A stretch of 64,000 bases of DNA from DAOPYE01 sp035352715 (lineage in GTDB: Bacteria; Acidobacteriota; Holophagae; Holophagales; Holophagaceae), in the NCBI GenBank assembly GCA_035352715.1, contig DAOPYE010000001.1, positions 31,726-95,725 of the forward strand. The letters are read 5' to 3'. Shown one piece after another: positions 19,575 through 28,186 of this stretch. Made by a program: the position numbers and the translations under genes. Position 1 is the first letter of the stretch. Each line of letters starts with the position of its first letter. The notes below the pieces were generated by a model. The model saw only the letters and a list, made by a program, of their open reading frames with translations, was not told where the DNA came from and did no database searches.

Positions 19575-20341
19575 AGCTTCCGGATCACGCGTTCAATGCT
19601 GGTGGCTTTGCGGCCTTCGGTGGTGACCAGGACGCCGTGGAGCTGCAGGTCGCCTGATGCAACCTCGAAACGGTCTCCGCGGGCTTTGAGAAACCGGCTG
19701 AGGCTGGCTTCCGCCTTCATGCCGATGACGCTTTCGTAGGGGCCCACCATCCCGAGATCCGTGACGAAGGCCGTGCCGCCGGGCAGCACACGGGCATCCA
19801 GGGTCGGCACATGCGTGTGGCTGCCCAGCACTGCCGTGACGCGCCCGTTCAGGTGCCAGCCGATGGCTTGGGCTTCGCTGGTGGCTTCCGCATGCATATC
19901 CACGATCACCACATCGGCGCGCTCGCGAGCCAGGATGGCGTCTGCGGTCCGGAAAGGGCAATCGACCGGGGCCATGTGGACGCGACCCAGCAGGTTGATG
20001 ACCAGCACTTCCTCGCCGCTGCGCGTGTGTAGCTTGACGTACCCGCATCCGGGCGTTCCGGGGGGGAAGTTGGCCGGGCGCAGCAGACGGGGCTCCTTCT
20101 GGAAGAACGTGGTGATGTCCTTCACGTCGAAGGCGTGGTTGCCCGTGGTGATGACATCCACCTGGTGTTGTTCGAGCCAGTTCCGGGCGATGAGTTCGGT
20201 GATGCCGTGGCCATGCGCGGCGTTCTCGCCGTTGACGATGACGAAATCAACCGCCAGTTCTCTGCGCAGATCGGAGAGATGGGCCTCCACGAGGCGCCGC
20301 CCAGGTTCACCTACCACATCGCCCAGCACGAGAATCCGCAT
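19571..20341 (-). CDS. YmdB-type metallophosphoesterase (TIGR00282 family)
   Basis: 256 residues, cytosolic. Metal ligands are visible: Asp8 in LVLGDVVGEPG, Glu39 and Asn40 in VNGENAAHGHGI, Asn68 and His69 in TTGNHAFD, His in VDMHAEATSE and the pair in LGSHTHVPT. Bacillus YmdB is a 2',3'-cyclic nucleotide phosphodiesterase that shifts cells between motile and biofilm states. The match over the whole length is strong. It is the first gene of the coupled three-gene unit; no ribosome site stands out upstream. Confidence 0.92.
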   Translation of the reverse strand: MRILVLGDVVGEPGRRLVEAHLSDLRRELAVDFVIVNGENAAHGHGITELIARNWLEQHQVDVITTGNHAFDVKDITTFFQKEPRLLRPANFPPGTPGCGYVKLHTRSGEEVLVINLLGRVHMAPVDCPFRTADAILARERADVVIVDMHAEATSEAQAIGWHLNGRVTAVLGSHTHVPTLDARVLPGGTAFVTDLGMVGPYESVIGMKAEASLSRFLKARGDRFEVASGDLQLHGVLVTTEGRKATSIERVIRKL

Positions 20342-20473
20342 TGAAAGAGCCTATCACTTGGAACCTTCTCTGGGGCCGAGGCATCCCGGACCTTGGGCCA
20401 ATTGCGCCTCAAACGGGCGCGGCCCGTGGGTTCGACCTGATAGCCTGTAGATGTCCTGTTTCTCGAGTTGACC

Positions 20474-22258
20474 ATGCGCACGCTGCTGAAAATTCTGATC
20501 TGCATTCTCATGGGTGGTTTTCTGACGGCGCAGGAACCGCCCCTGATGCACGTCTCGGAAGTGCATCAGGGCATGAAGGGCTATGGCCGCACGGTGTTCA
20601 AGGGCGGAAAAATCGAACGCTTCGATTTCGAGGTGATGGGCGTCTTGTCCAACACGACGCCGGGGCGCAGCGTCATCCTGGTGAAGGCCAGCGGAGGCCC
20701 CCTGGCCGATACGGGCATCATCGCCGGCATGAGCGGCTCTCCCTGCTACATCGACGGCAAGCTGGTGGGCGCGTTGGCCCTGGGCTGGGGCTACGAGAAG
20801 GAGCCCATCGGCGGCATCACGCCCATCCACGAGATGCTGGAGCAGTTGAAGGAGATCCCCGAGACGCCTTCACTTCGGACCCCCTTGATCCTTCCCCGGC
20901 TGGAAATTCCCAAGGTCATGAAATCCGCCACGCTGGGCGAGATGATCCCTTTGTCCGAGCTCATGGGCTCCTTCCTGCCCAGCGCCTCCGGTGGGATGCG
21001 CGCCTTGCCGATGCCCATCGGGGGCTGCGAGCTGGCGCCTGAAAGCAAGGCGCTGTGGGGTGGACTCCCCGTGACCTTCATGGGCGCCGCCATGTCGGGA
21101 GGTCCCGGCGGCGGCTCCGGCAACGGACGGCACAGTGAGGCAAGCCCCCTGGAGCCCGGCGGCATGGCGGCCATCAACCTGGTGCAGGGCGACTTGAACA
21201 TGTCCACGGGCGGCACGATCACCTACGTGGCTGGCAAGAAGATCTACCTGTTCGGGCACCAGCTCATGAACCTGGGGGCGGTGGATCTGCCGCTCTGGTC
21301 CGCCACCGTCGCGGGCGTGCTGCCCAGCTATTCGGAATCCACCAAACTGGCGTCGCCCGTGGCTCCGGTGGGCGCGCTGCGGCTGGATCGCAGCGCCGGC
21401 GTGGCTGGCGTGCTGGGGGCCGAGGCGCGCATGGTGCCTTTTCGCGTCGGCTTGAATCTGGCAGGAAAGAAAACCCGCAATTTCCGTTTCGATCTCATGG
21501 ATCACCCCTTCCTGACGCCGCTGCTCGCGGCGACGGTGCTGAATCAGACCCTGATCACGCATGTGCGCGGGCAGGGGTTCCAGAGCCTATTCATGCAGGG
21601 GAACATCAAGGTCACGGGACATCCGCCCATCGAGGTGGAATGCATGGTGGCCGATCTGTCGCCCAGTCGCTTGGCGATGTACGTGGGCAGCCTGCTGCAG
21701 GCCGTGACCCTGAATCCCTTCGAGCGCCCCGTCATCGAAGGCGTTTCCATCACGGTGAAGGCCGAGGATCGCCTGGATCGTACCGACATCGCTGGCGTGC
21801 GCATCCTCAAGGCCCGGGTCAAGCGGGGCTCCGTGCTTCCGGTGCTGGTGACGCTTCAGAACCTGCAGGGCGTGCGCGAGACGGCCACCTTCAACGTGAA
21901 CGTGCCCGCTTCTGCTAAATCCGGCAAGGCGACCCTGTTGGTCGGCGACGGCTACAGCTTGAGCAACGCGGATCCGGACGAACATTCCGTGGATATGGGC
22001 AGCCTGGGCGATATGGTCCGCTTCCTGAACAACACGCTGAAGAACAATCACGCCTACGCCCTGCTGGTGCAGTCCCAGGCCGGTGCGGGCCTGCGCGGAG
22101 CCCGCATCGAGGGCATTCCCCCTTCGGTTTCCAGCCTGATGGGCAGCGATGGGGACACCAAGGCCAATCGCCTTCAGCGCCATATCATCGGGCGCGCCGT
22201 GCTGCCGCTGGAGCGCGAGGTCACGGGGCTGGTCAGCCTGGACTTGGATATCGAATAG
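20474..22258 (+). CDS. SpoIVB-type (S55) peptidase domain protein, exported
   Basis: 594 residues with a signal sequence (MRTLLKILICILMGGFLTAQ). Residues about 24-125 carry the S55-like core: EVHQGMKGYGRTVFKGGKIE, FDFEVMGVL, then IIAGMSGSPCYIDGKLVGAL with Ser89 in GMSGSP as the likely nucleophile. A His occurs much later in YLFGHQLMNLG (about 250-260), whereas in SpoIVB the catalytic His comes before the Ser. The remaining 330 residues are beta-rich and do not match a domain I know. SpoIVB cleaves a signalling protein in spore formers; homologues in non-sporulating Acidobacteria have no known target. The start at ATG 20474 is two codons after an in-frame TTG. The next gene begins 14 bases later. 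Confidence 0.78.
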   Translation: MRTLLKILICILMGGFLTAQEPPLMHVSEVHQGMKGYGRTVFKGGKIERFDFEVMGVLSNTTPGRSVILVKASGGPLADTGIIAGMSGSPCYIDGKLVGALALGWGYEKEPIGGITPIHEMLEQLKEIPETPSLRTPLILPRLEIPKVMKSATLGEMIPLSELMGSFLPSASGGMRALPMPIGGCELAPESKALWGGLPVTFMGAAMSGGPGGGSGNGRHSEASPLEPGGMAAINLVQGDLNMSTGGTITYVAGKKIYLFGHQLMNLGAVDLPLWSATVAGVLPSYSESTKLASPVAPVGALRLDRSAGVAGVLGAEARMVPFRVGLNLAGKKTRNFRFDLMDHPFLTPLLAATVLNQTLITHVRGQGFQSLFMQGNIKVTGHPPIEVECMVADLSPSRLAMYVGSLLQAVTLNPFERPVIEGVSITVKAEDRLDRTDIAGVRILKARVKRGSVLPVLVTLQNLQGVRETATFNVNVPASAKSGKATLLVGDGYSLSNADPDEHSVDMGSLGDMVRFLNNTLKNNHAYALLVQSQAGAGLRGARIEGIPPSVSSLMGSDGDTKANRLQRHIIGRAVLPLEREVTGLVSLDLDIE

Positions 22259-22271
22259 GGAGCAATTGAAC

Positions 22272-24380
22272 ATGCGCATGCACTGGCTGGTTCCTTCCAT
22301 CCTCGCCGCGACGTTTGCCATGGCCGACCAGCCCTTGGCGAATTTCAGCGCCTTCAACGACTGGCTGGGTTCGGATGCGCACGGGGTCCGCATCGACGCC
22401 GATGGCCGCCTGAAGCTGGCTCCCAACCTGCGTCGCGTGGCTCAGCTGCCCGAAGGCGTGGTGTGGGCGGCTGTTTCTGATGGCAATGGCGGCATCTACC
22501 TGAGCGCGGGCACCGAGGGCAAGCTCTTTCATTACTCGGCGGGCCGCGTGAAGCCTCTGGGCCAGGTGAAGGGCGGCATCGTCTTCGCCATGGCGCGCAT
22601 GGGGCAGGATCTCATCGTGGCGCCTAGCGGCGAAGGCAAGCTCTTTCGCGTGAGCGCCAATGGCGATGTGAAGCCCTTCGCCGAGATCGACGCCCGCCTG
22701 GTGTGGGGCATCGTGGTTCAGGGCTCGGAACTCCTCGTGGCTGGAGGTAACGAGAAGGGCGCCGTGCTGGTGCTGGCCCGCGAAGGTTCGAGCCGCAAGC
22801 TCGTGGAGGTGCCCGAGGAAAGCTCCTTCACCACGATCGTTTCGGATAACCGTGGCGGCTGGCTGTTGGGGTCGCATGGACATGGCTTGCTGCTGCGCTA
22901 CGCCGGGGGTGGCGGAGATCGTGTGGACACCCTGGCTTCCACGGGATTCGAGGAAGTCCGGGCCGTGGTCGTCAGGGATGGCGAAATCTATGTCGGTGCC
23001 ACGAATGGATTGGCGAACCACCTCGCCTCCGGAACGCTGGAGAAGCGAGAAGGCTTCCTGGCAGAGCCCGGCGTGTCCGCCAAGGGCGCGGTGATCCGCT
23101 ACGATCGGGCCTACGTTCCCGCGACGCTCTGGCAGAGCAACCAGAGCCAGGTCTTTGCGCTGACCGTATGGCGGAACCAGCTGCTGGTCGGTACGGGCAA
23201 CCGCTCGCGCCTGTTCAGCATTCCGCTCGATCAGGTCACGCGGGATCTGGATCCCTTCGCGGTTCTTCAGGATCTGGGAACCGCCCAGGCCACGGCCTTC
23301 CTGCCGGAGGGCTCCGGGCTGCTGGTGGTGGGCTCCAATCCGGCGGAACTGCACGTGCTCTCCGAAGTCCAGGCCACCGAAGGCACCCTGGAGAGCCGTG
23401 TCCTGAAAGGTGCGCCCGTGGCGGATTGGGGGCGGGCATACATGGACATTGATACGCCCCTGGGCACCAGCGTGGACCTGCAGTACCGCGTGGGATCCAC
23501 AGAGACGCCCGATGGCACCTGGTCCGTCTGGACGCCCCCCCTGCGCAGCGGCGAGCGGCCCGTCGTGCCCTCGGCGCGCTTCGCGCAGTTCCGTCTTCGC
23601 CTCAATTCCACGCGAGGCGGCGCGACGCCGACGGTGGAAGGCGTGCGTGTCCATTGGGCCAATCGCAATCTGGCCCCCCTGTGGGAGAACGTGGAGATCA
23701 TGCCGCCGGGCCTGGTCATCACCCGCACGGCGCCCCCGGACGACATCGGCGTGGAGCGCGTGCCGCTGGAGACGCAGAAGCTGATCCCGGCCATCGGCTA
23801 CATGGGCAGCGAAAAGCGCAGCTTTCGCCGGGGCGCGCAGTCCTTCATGTTCAAGGTCAACGATCCCAACGGCGACTCGCTGAGCTTCGATCTCCGGCTG
23901 ATCCCCGAGAAAGGCAATCCCATCGCCCTTGAAAAGGGATGGAAGGAACGCTTCTTCTGCTTCGACACCCTGCCGGTACCCGATGGCCGCTACCGCCTGG
24001 AGATCGTCGCCTCCGATGCGCCCGGACAGCCCTTCAATCTCGCGCTCTCCAGCACCTGGCGCACCGCGCCCTTCGTCATCGACCACACGCCTCCGAGCAT
24101 CTCTGATCTGATCGCCATGGCAGATGGCGATAGCCTACGCGTGCGCTTCAGCGCCCGGGACGAGATCTCGGTGATCAAGGAGGCAGCCGTGTCCGCGGAT
24201 GGCGACGGTTGGCTGCAGATCGCGCCGGAGGACCGGGTTTTCGATATGAAGGAAGAGTCCTTCGACGTGCTGATCCCCAGGGATCGCGTCAAAGGCGATC
24301 GCGTCACCGTGCGGATCGTGGATGCCTGCAACAACGAGCAGACCGCCAGCGTCGTGATCGGCGAGCAGAAAAAGCGATAG
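22272..24380 (+). CDS. Large secreted protein, beta-propeller-like N-terminal half, unknown function
   Basis: 702 residues with a signal sequence (MRMHWLVPSILAATFAMA). Residues about 45-400 hold repeated blade-like units in which a short strand ends in GKLF or similar (GGIYLSAGTEGKLFHYS, LIVAPSGEGKLFRVSANG, GGWLLGSHGHGLLLRY, LLVGTGNRSRLFSIPLD), as expected of a propeller. The second half looks like two or three Ig/fibronectin-like beta domains, including VNDPNGDSLSFDLRLIPEKG and SISDLIAMADGDSLRVRFSA. I recognise no enzyme motif. It follows the S55 peptidase gene by 13 bases, so the two are likely one unit acting in the periplasm. The start follows GGGAGCAATTGAAC. Confidence 0.75.
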   Translation: MRMHWLVPSILAATFAMADQPLANFSAFNDWLGSDAHGVRIDADGRLKLAPNLRRVAQLPEGVVWAAVSDGNGGIYLSAGTEGKLFHYSAGRVKPLGQVKGGIVFAMARMGQDLIVAPSGEGKLFRVSANGDVKPFAEIDARLVWGIVVQGSELLVAGGNEKGAVLVLAREGSSRKLVEVPEESSFTTIVSDNRGGWLLGSHGHGLLLRYAGGGGDRVDTLASTGFEEVRAVVVRDGEIYVGATNGLANHLASGTLEKREGFLAEPGVSAKGAVIRYDRAYVPATLWQSNQSQVFALTVWRNQLLVGTGNRSRLFSIPLDQVTRDLDPFAVLQDLGTAQATAFLPEGSGLLVVGSNPAELHVLSEVQATEGTLESRVLKGAPVADWGRAYMDIDTPLGTSVDLQYRVGSTETPDGTWSVWTPPLRSGERPVVPSARFAQFRLRLNSTRGGATPTVEGVRVHWANRNLAPLWENVEIMPPGLVITRTAPPDDIGVERVPLETQKLIPAIGYMGSEKRSFRRGAQSFMFKVNDPNGDSLSFDLRLIPEKGNPIALEKGWKERFFCFDTLPVPDGRYRLEIVASDAPGQPFNLALSSTWRTAPFVIDHTPPSISDLIAMADGDSLRVRFSARDEISVIKEAAVSADGDGWLQIAPEDRVFDMKEESFDVLIPRDRVKGDRVTVRIVDACNNEQTASVVIGEQKKR

Positions 24381-24395
24381 ATCGATGTTTTGGGC

Positions 24396-25181
24396 TCAGT
24401 GCCCTTCAAAACGGGGGGCCCGCTTCTGCAGGAAGGCAGCCGCGCCCTCCTTTGCGTCGTGGGTTCCCGCGATGCGCGCGAAGAGGGCGGCCTCCAGTTC
24501 AAGGGCGCCGGGCATGGGCTGATCCAGGCCCTGCTGGATGGCGGCGATGGCGGCCGAAAGGGCCAGGGGCGCTCGCGTGAGGATGGCCTGGGCGATGCGG
24601 GTGGCTTCGGCCTTCAACACGGCGGCGGGGCACACGCGGCTCACGAGGCCCGCGGCAAAGGCCTTGGCCGCGTCGATGGGCTCTCCGGTGAGGATCATGT
24701 CCAGGGCGAGGCTTGCGCCCACCAGTCGCGGCAACCGCTGGGTTCCCCCGTAGCCGGGAATGAGGCCCAGTCCCGTCTCGGGCAGCCCGAACCGTGCATG
24801 ATCCGAAGCGATGCGGATATGACAGGCCATGGCCAGTTCGCAGCCACCGCCCAGGGCCCAGCCGTTGATGGCGGCGATGACGGGTTTGGGGAATCGTTCG
24901 ATGCGGGTGGTCAATGCCTGTCCGACCTGGGCGCGCGCCAGGATCTGCTCGAAATCGCCGCGGGCGAACAGCTGCTGGAATTCCGCCAGATCTCCACCCG
25001 CCACGAAGGCCTTGTCTCCCGCTCCCGTGATGACCACGACCCCCACTTCCGGATCGCCCTCCACGTCGTCGAGGATTCGGTCCAGGACTGCGAGGGTTTC
25101 GGCATCCAGCGCGTTGAGCTTTTCCGGGCGGTCCAGCGTGATCCACGCAATGCCTTGCTCCGTCTCGATCCGAACACCCAC
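24396..25181 (-). CDS. Enoyl-CoA hydratase/isomerase family protein
   Basis: 261 residues from a GTG at 25181. This start is chosen because AAGGGAGG lies six bases upstream and the length then matches crotonases (about 260); longer in-frame starts at 25217 and 25247 have no site. Motifs: ITLDRPEKLNALD, ITGAGDKAFVAGGDLAEF (oxyanion loop), INGWALGGGCELAMACHIRI, FGLPETGLGLIPGYGGTQRL with the two Glu positions (Glu in GGGCELA and in LPETGLG), so hydratase activity is plausible. The family hydrates 2-enoyl-CoA in fatty-acid or amino-acid breakdown. It is divergent from nadC, with 58 bases between starts, and convergent with the propeller-like gene. Confidence 0.9.
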   Translation of the reverse strand: MGVRIETEQGIAWITLDRPEKLNALDAETLAVLDRILDDVEGDPEVGVVVITGAGDKAFVAGGDLAEFQQLFARGDFEQILARAQVGQALTTRIERFPKPVIAAINGWALGGGCELAMACHIRIASDHARFGLPETGLGLIPGYGGTQRLPRLVGASLALDMILTGEPIDAAKAFAAGLVSRVCPAAVLKAEATRIAQAILTRAPLALSAAIAAIQQGLDQPMPGALELEAALFARIAGTHDAKEGAAAFLQKRAPRFEGH

Positions 25182-25239
25182 GCCAGCCTCCCTTGATTCA
25201 GCCCTTGATTCGGGCATTGTATGGGAAAAGGGATCTTCC

Positions 25240-26088
25240 ATGTTCAATCCTCCCCATCGCCTCAGCTACCTTGACGCCATCCACGCCTTCCTCCGCGAGG
25301 ATTGGGGCACCCAGGATTGGACGACGGCTTCGGTGCCCGATCGGGTCATGAAGGCGCGGGTGATCGCCAAGGCGCCGCTGGTGATTGCAGGCCTTCCTGT
25401 GGCAGTGGATGTCCTCCATTCGGTGGATGCTGAATTGGACATCAAATGTCTTGTTCGCGACGGCGACGCACTGGATCGCGGAACCGCGGTGATGGATATC
25501 GAAGGCAGTAGCCGAGGCATTCTGATGGGCGAGCGGGTGATGCTGAACCTGATGCAGCGGCTCTCGGGCACGGCGACCCTCACGCGCGCCTTCGTGGATG
25601 CCGTGAAGGGCGCGAACGCCAGGATTCTGGATACGCGAAAAACCACGCCGGGCCTGAAGGTGCTGGAGAAATACGCCGTCCGCTGCGGAGGCGGATTCAA
25701 CCACCGCCTGACCTTGGGGGACGGCGTGCTGCTGAAAGAGAACCACATCGCAGCGGCAGGGGGCATCGCCCAGGCCGTGGAAGCCGCGCGCCGTGTATCG
25801 CCGAATCTGGTCAAGATCGAAGTCGAGGCGGAGACGCTGGATCAGGTTGGACAGTGCTTGTCGCATCCCGATGTGGACGGCATCCTCCTGGACAACATGA
25901 CGCTGGAGCAGCTGCGCGAGGCCGTCGCCCTGCGCGATGCATCCGGGCGGAACGTGTTCCTGGAAGCCAGCGGCAATCTCGGTCTAGACCGCGCAGCGGC
26001 GGTGGCCCAGACCGGCGTGGATTTCCTGAGCGTGGGCGCGCTGACGCACAGCGCGCCTTCCGTGGACCTCAGCCTTCGGATGCTTTGA
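25240..26088 (+). CDS. nadC: Nicotinate-nucleotide pyrophosphorylase (carboxylating)
   Basis: 282 residues, the quinolinate phosphoribosyltransferase of NAD synthesis. Family motifs: LDTRKTTPGLKVLEKYAVRC, GGGFNHRLTLGDGVLLKENH, IEVEAETLDQ, ILLDNMTLEQL, LEASGNL and DFLSVGALTHSAPSVDLSL, all in order. AAAGGGATCTTCC precedes the ATG. nadA and nadB are not in the window. The last 20 bases overlap the end of lpxK on the opposite strand. Confidence 0.96.
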   Translation: MFNPPHRLSYLDAIHAFLREDWGTQDWTTASVPDRVMKARVIAKAPLVIAGLPVAVDVLHSVDAELDIKCLVRDGDALDRGTAVMDIEGSSRGILMGERVMLNLMQRLSGTATLTRAFVDAVKGANARILDTRKTTPGLKVLEKYAVRCGGGFNHRLTLGDGVLLKENHIAAAGGIAQAVEAARRVSPNLVKIEVEAETLDQVGQCLSHPDVDGILLDNMTLEQLREAVALRDASGRNVFLEASGNLGLDRAAAVAQTGVDFLSVGALTHSAPSVDLSLRML

Positions 26089-27109
26089 CGACGCGCTGCA
26101 GCACGTAAGCCAGCAGCGCTTCGCCGCCGAGCACCCGCTGCTCGGAGATCCAGAGGGGCAGCTGAAGTCCCTTGATGGAATCCGGATCCAGCTTGATGGC
26201 GTCCTTCTCCGTGCAGACCAGCCCCCGGGCATCTTGGCGCAAGGCCAGCGCCTCCAGGGTGCCAAGATCCGAAGCCGTCAGGCGCTGGTGGTCCCGGAAG
26301 GAGCGCGTCCCCACCCATGGACAGCCCGCCAGCAGCAGATCCGCGTAGAACGCGTCCGGGTGGCCCAGGGCGCAGAACGCGAAGAGAGGGCCGATATCCG
26401 AAGCCGACGCTTCGATTCGCTGGGATGTGTCGAAACGCCGCAGGGCCGTGATGGCGAAATCGATGAAGAAGATCGGGCCCCCGCTGCCGTATCGCTGCCA
26501 CCAAGCTTCCATGGAGGCGCGATCGGCGCGGCTGCCGCGCGTCACCACCAGGGCCGAGGCCCGTCTTGCGCTGTCCATGGGTTCGCGCAGATCCCCCAAG
26601 GGCAGCATGCGGCCGTTCCCCCAGCGCCGCACACCGTCCAGTAGCAGGAGATCCACGTCGCGGTGCAGCGCCCGGTGCTGGAATCCGTCATCCAGCAGCA
26701 GGCAGTCCTGGTCGGGGTTCCAGGCCAGCGAACGCAGGGCCGCCGCGTGGCGCTTACGTCCCACGAAGACCCGGTGATCGCCCAGGGCTCGGGCCATGAG
26801 CAGCGGCTCGTCGCCCGTCTGGGCGGGATCGGAGCTGGGCTCCACATCCATGGGGTCCACCTCGCGGCGTCCCCCGTAGCCGCGCGAGACGACGGTACAG
26901 GAGAGTCCCGCCGCCTGGATGCCCTGGGCCAGGAACAGGGTCACGGGCGTTTTTCCCGTGCCGCCGGTGGTGAGGTTGCCGATGGATACCACCGGGCGTG
27001 AAACGCGCCACATCCGCTCGGGATGTTCGTCAAAGGCCCGGTTGCGGAGGCGGACCACCGCGCCGTACAGGGGGGCCAGGGGGGCTGCCAGCCAGCGGAG
27101 AAGCGTCAT
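26069..27109 (-). CDS. lpxK: Tetraacyldisaccharide 4'-kinase LpxK
   Basis: 346 residues, an inner-membrane enzyme that phosphorylates the lipid A disaccharide precursor. The N-terminal membrane-associated helix (LLRWLAAPLAPLYGAVVRLR) precedes the P-loop GNLTTGGTGKTP at 44-55; VVSRGYGG, TGDEPLLMA, DDGFQHRAL (with the catalytic Asp-Asp) and LGDLREP follow, all typical. The start at 27109 fits the family; the frame stays open another 700 bases upstream inside the divergent gene, which is a shadow. It converges on nadC with a 20-base overlap. Confidence 0.95.
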   Translation of the reverse strand: MTLLRWLAAPLAPLYGAVVRLRNRAFDEHPERMWRVSRPVVSIGNLTTGGTGKTPVTLFLAQGIQAAGLSCTVVSRGYGGRREVDPMDVEPSSDPAQTGDEPLLMARALGDHRVFVGRKRHAAALRSLAWNPDQDCLLLDDGFQHRALHRDVDLLLLDGVRRWGNGRMLPLGDLREPMDSARRASALVVTRGSRADRASMEAWWQRYGSGGPIFFIDFAITALRRFDTSQRIEASASDIGPLFAFCALGHPDAFYADLLLAGCPWVGTRSFRDHQRLTASDLGTLEALALRQDARGLVCTEKDAIKLDPDSIKGLQLPLWISEQRVLGGEALLAYVLQRVVKASEG

Positions 27110-27241
27110 GCTTCGAGCATAGGTGAACTCATCCCAAGTCGGCGATTTTTGCAGGGAGAATCCGGTTTGCATGGCTTTGTCATGGATCTCATTCCGCCCG
27201 AACCGCGGGCAGGGTATCGTGGAGCAAGATTTGGGTAAGCC

Positions 27242-27967
27242 ATGACCGATTCGAACTTCATCGACCAGAGCAAGCTTCGCTTCAGCGAAGGGCAGGTGGT
27301 CTACACCAAGGGCGAAATGGCCCAGCGGATGTTCATCGTGCTTTCTGGCAAAGTGCGCCTGTATTTGGGCACGGAACCTTCCGGGGAATGGTCCGAGGAG
27401 CTTGAAAAGGGCGATTTCTTTGGCGAGGGCAGCCTGCTGGAGCCCATCGCCAGGTCCAACACCGCCGTGGCGCTGGAAGACAGCGATCTGATCGCCATTT
27501 CGCGGGGCACCTTCCTTCGCATGATCCGCCAGAATCCTGAAGTCTCGGTGAAGATGATGCAGCGCTTCGCCCAGCGGAACCGCGAGCTCTCCGTGAAGCT
27601 GGAGAACGTCGACGGGACGGCCAGCAAGGTTAAGGCGGTGCCCGCGGCGACGGCGAGCCTCGTCTCTGTCATCTCCGGGAAGAAATACTCCATCACGTCC
27701 CATGGCGCGCTGGTCGGCCGCTATGATCCCAACACCGGCATCCACCCCGATATCGATCTCACCGAAGAGGATCCCCAGCTCAGCGTCTCGCGTCGCCATG
27801 CGCGCGTGCTGTGCGAGCACAACCGCTACTTTCTGGTGGAAGAGCACGGCGTTGCGAATGGCACCTACATCAAGGGCGAACGCCTGCCCGCCGGGGACGC
27901 GCGCGAACTGAAGCCGGGCGACCGCGTGGGCTTCGGCATGGTGGTGCTCTTCTTTGAGAAGAACTGA
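27242..27967 (+). CDS. Cyclic-nucleotide-binding (CRP-like) plus FHA domain protein
   Basis: 241 residues, no signal and no DNA-binding helix-turn-helix. Residues about 12-115 form a cNMP-binding beta-roll (VVYTKGEMAQRMFIVLSGKV, KGDFFGEGSLLEPIARSNTA); the phosphate-cassette Arg is present in the GEGSLL...IARSNT stretch. Residues about 160-238 form an FHA domain with GRYDPNTGIHPDIDL, SVSRRHARV and NGTYIKGERL, the conserved Ser/Arg-His residues that read phosphothreonine. The pairing suggests an adaptor that joins a small-molecule or general sensor to Ser/Thr kinase signalling. It is the first of three tightly spaced genes; the next starts on the last base of its stop codon. Confidence 0.88.
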   Translation: MTDSNFIDQSKLRFSEGQVVYTKGEMAQRMFIVLSGKVRLYLGTEPSGEWSEELEKGDFFGEGSLLEPIARSNTAVALEDSDLIAISRGTFLRMIRQNPEVSVKMMQRFAQRNRELSVKLENVDGTASKVKAVPAATASLVSVISGKKYSITSHGALVGRYDPNTGIHPDIDLTEEDPQLSVSRRHARVLCEHNRYFLVEEHGVANGTYIKGERLPAGDARELKPGDRVGFGMVVLFFEKN

Positions 27968-28179
27968 TGCACGTTGAGCTCTGGCGCGATGAGTACGGCA
28001 CAGAGTGGGAGCTGGTTGAGACGGGATTCGAGAGCGGTTGCGTCATCCGCGAGGGCAGTTCCAGCCTGGACCGCGCCGATGGGGATGTGCGCGAGGGCGT
28101 GGACCTGATTGCGCGCTTCGGTGATATCGAGGATGCCCACGCGTTCCTGCTGTCAGAGGGCTTTGAACAGGCGCTATGA
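27967..28179 (+). CDS. Small hypothetical protein (70 aa) coupled to the FHA gene
   Basis: 70 residues, acidic (many Asp and Glu), no signal or membrane segment. ATG overlaps the TGA of the upstream gene by one base, so translation is coupled. The sequence (MHVELWRDEYGTEWELVETG at the start, then a VDLIARFGDIEDAHAFLLSE helix near the end) does not match a family I know. Its position between the cNMP-FHA protein and a membrane protein, and the lack of frame overlap with another gene, support it as real. Confidence 0.65.
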   Translation: MHVELWRDEYGTEWELVETGFESGCVIREGSSSLDRADGDVREGVDLIARFGDIEDAHAFLLSEGFEQAL

Positions 28180-28186
28180 TGCCCCG

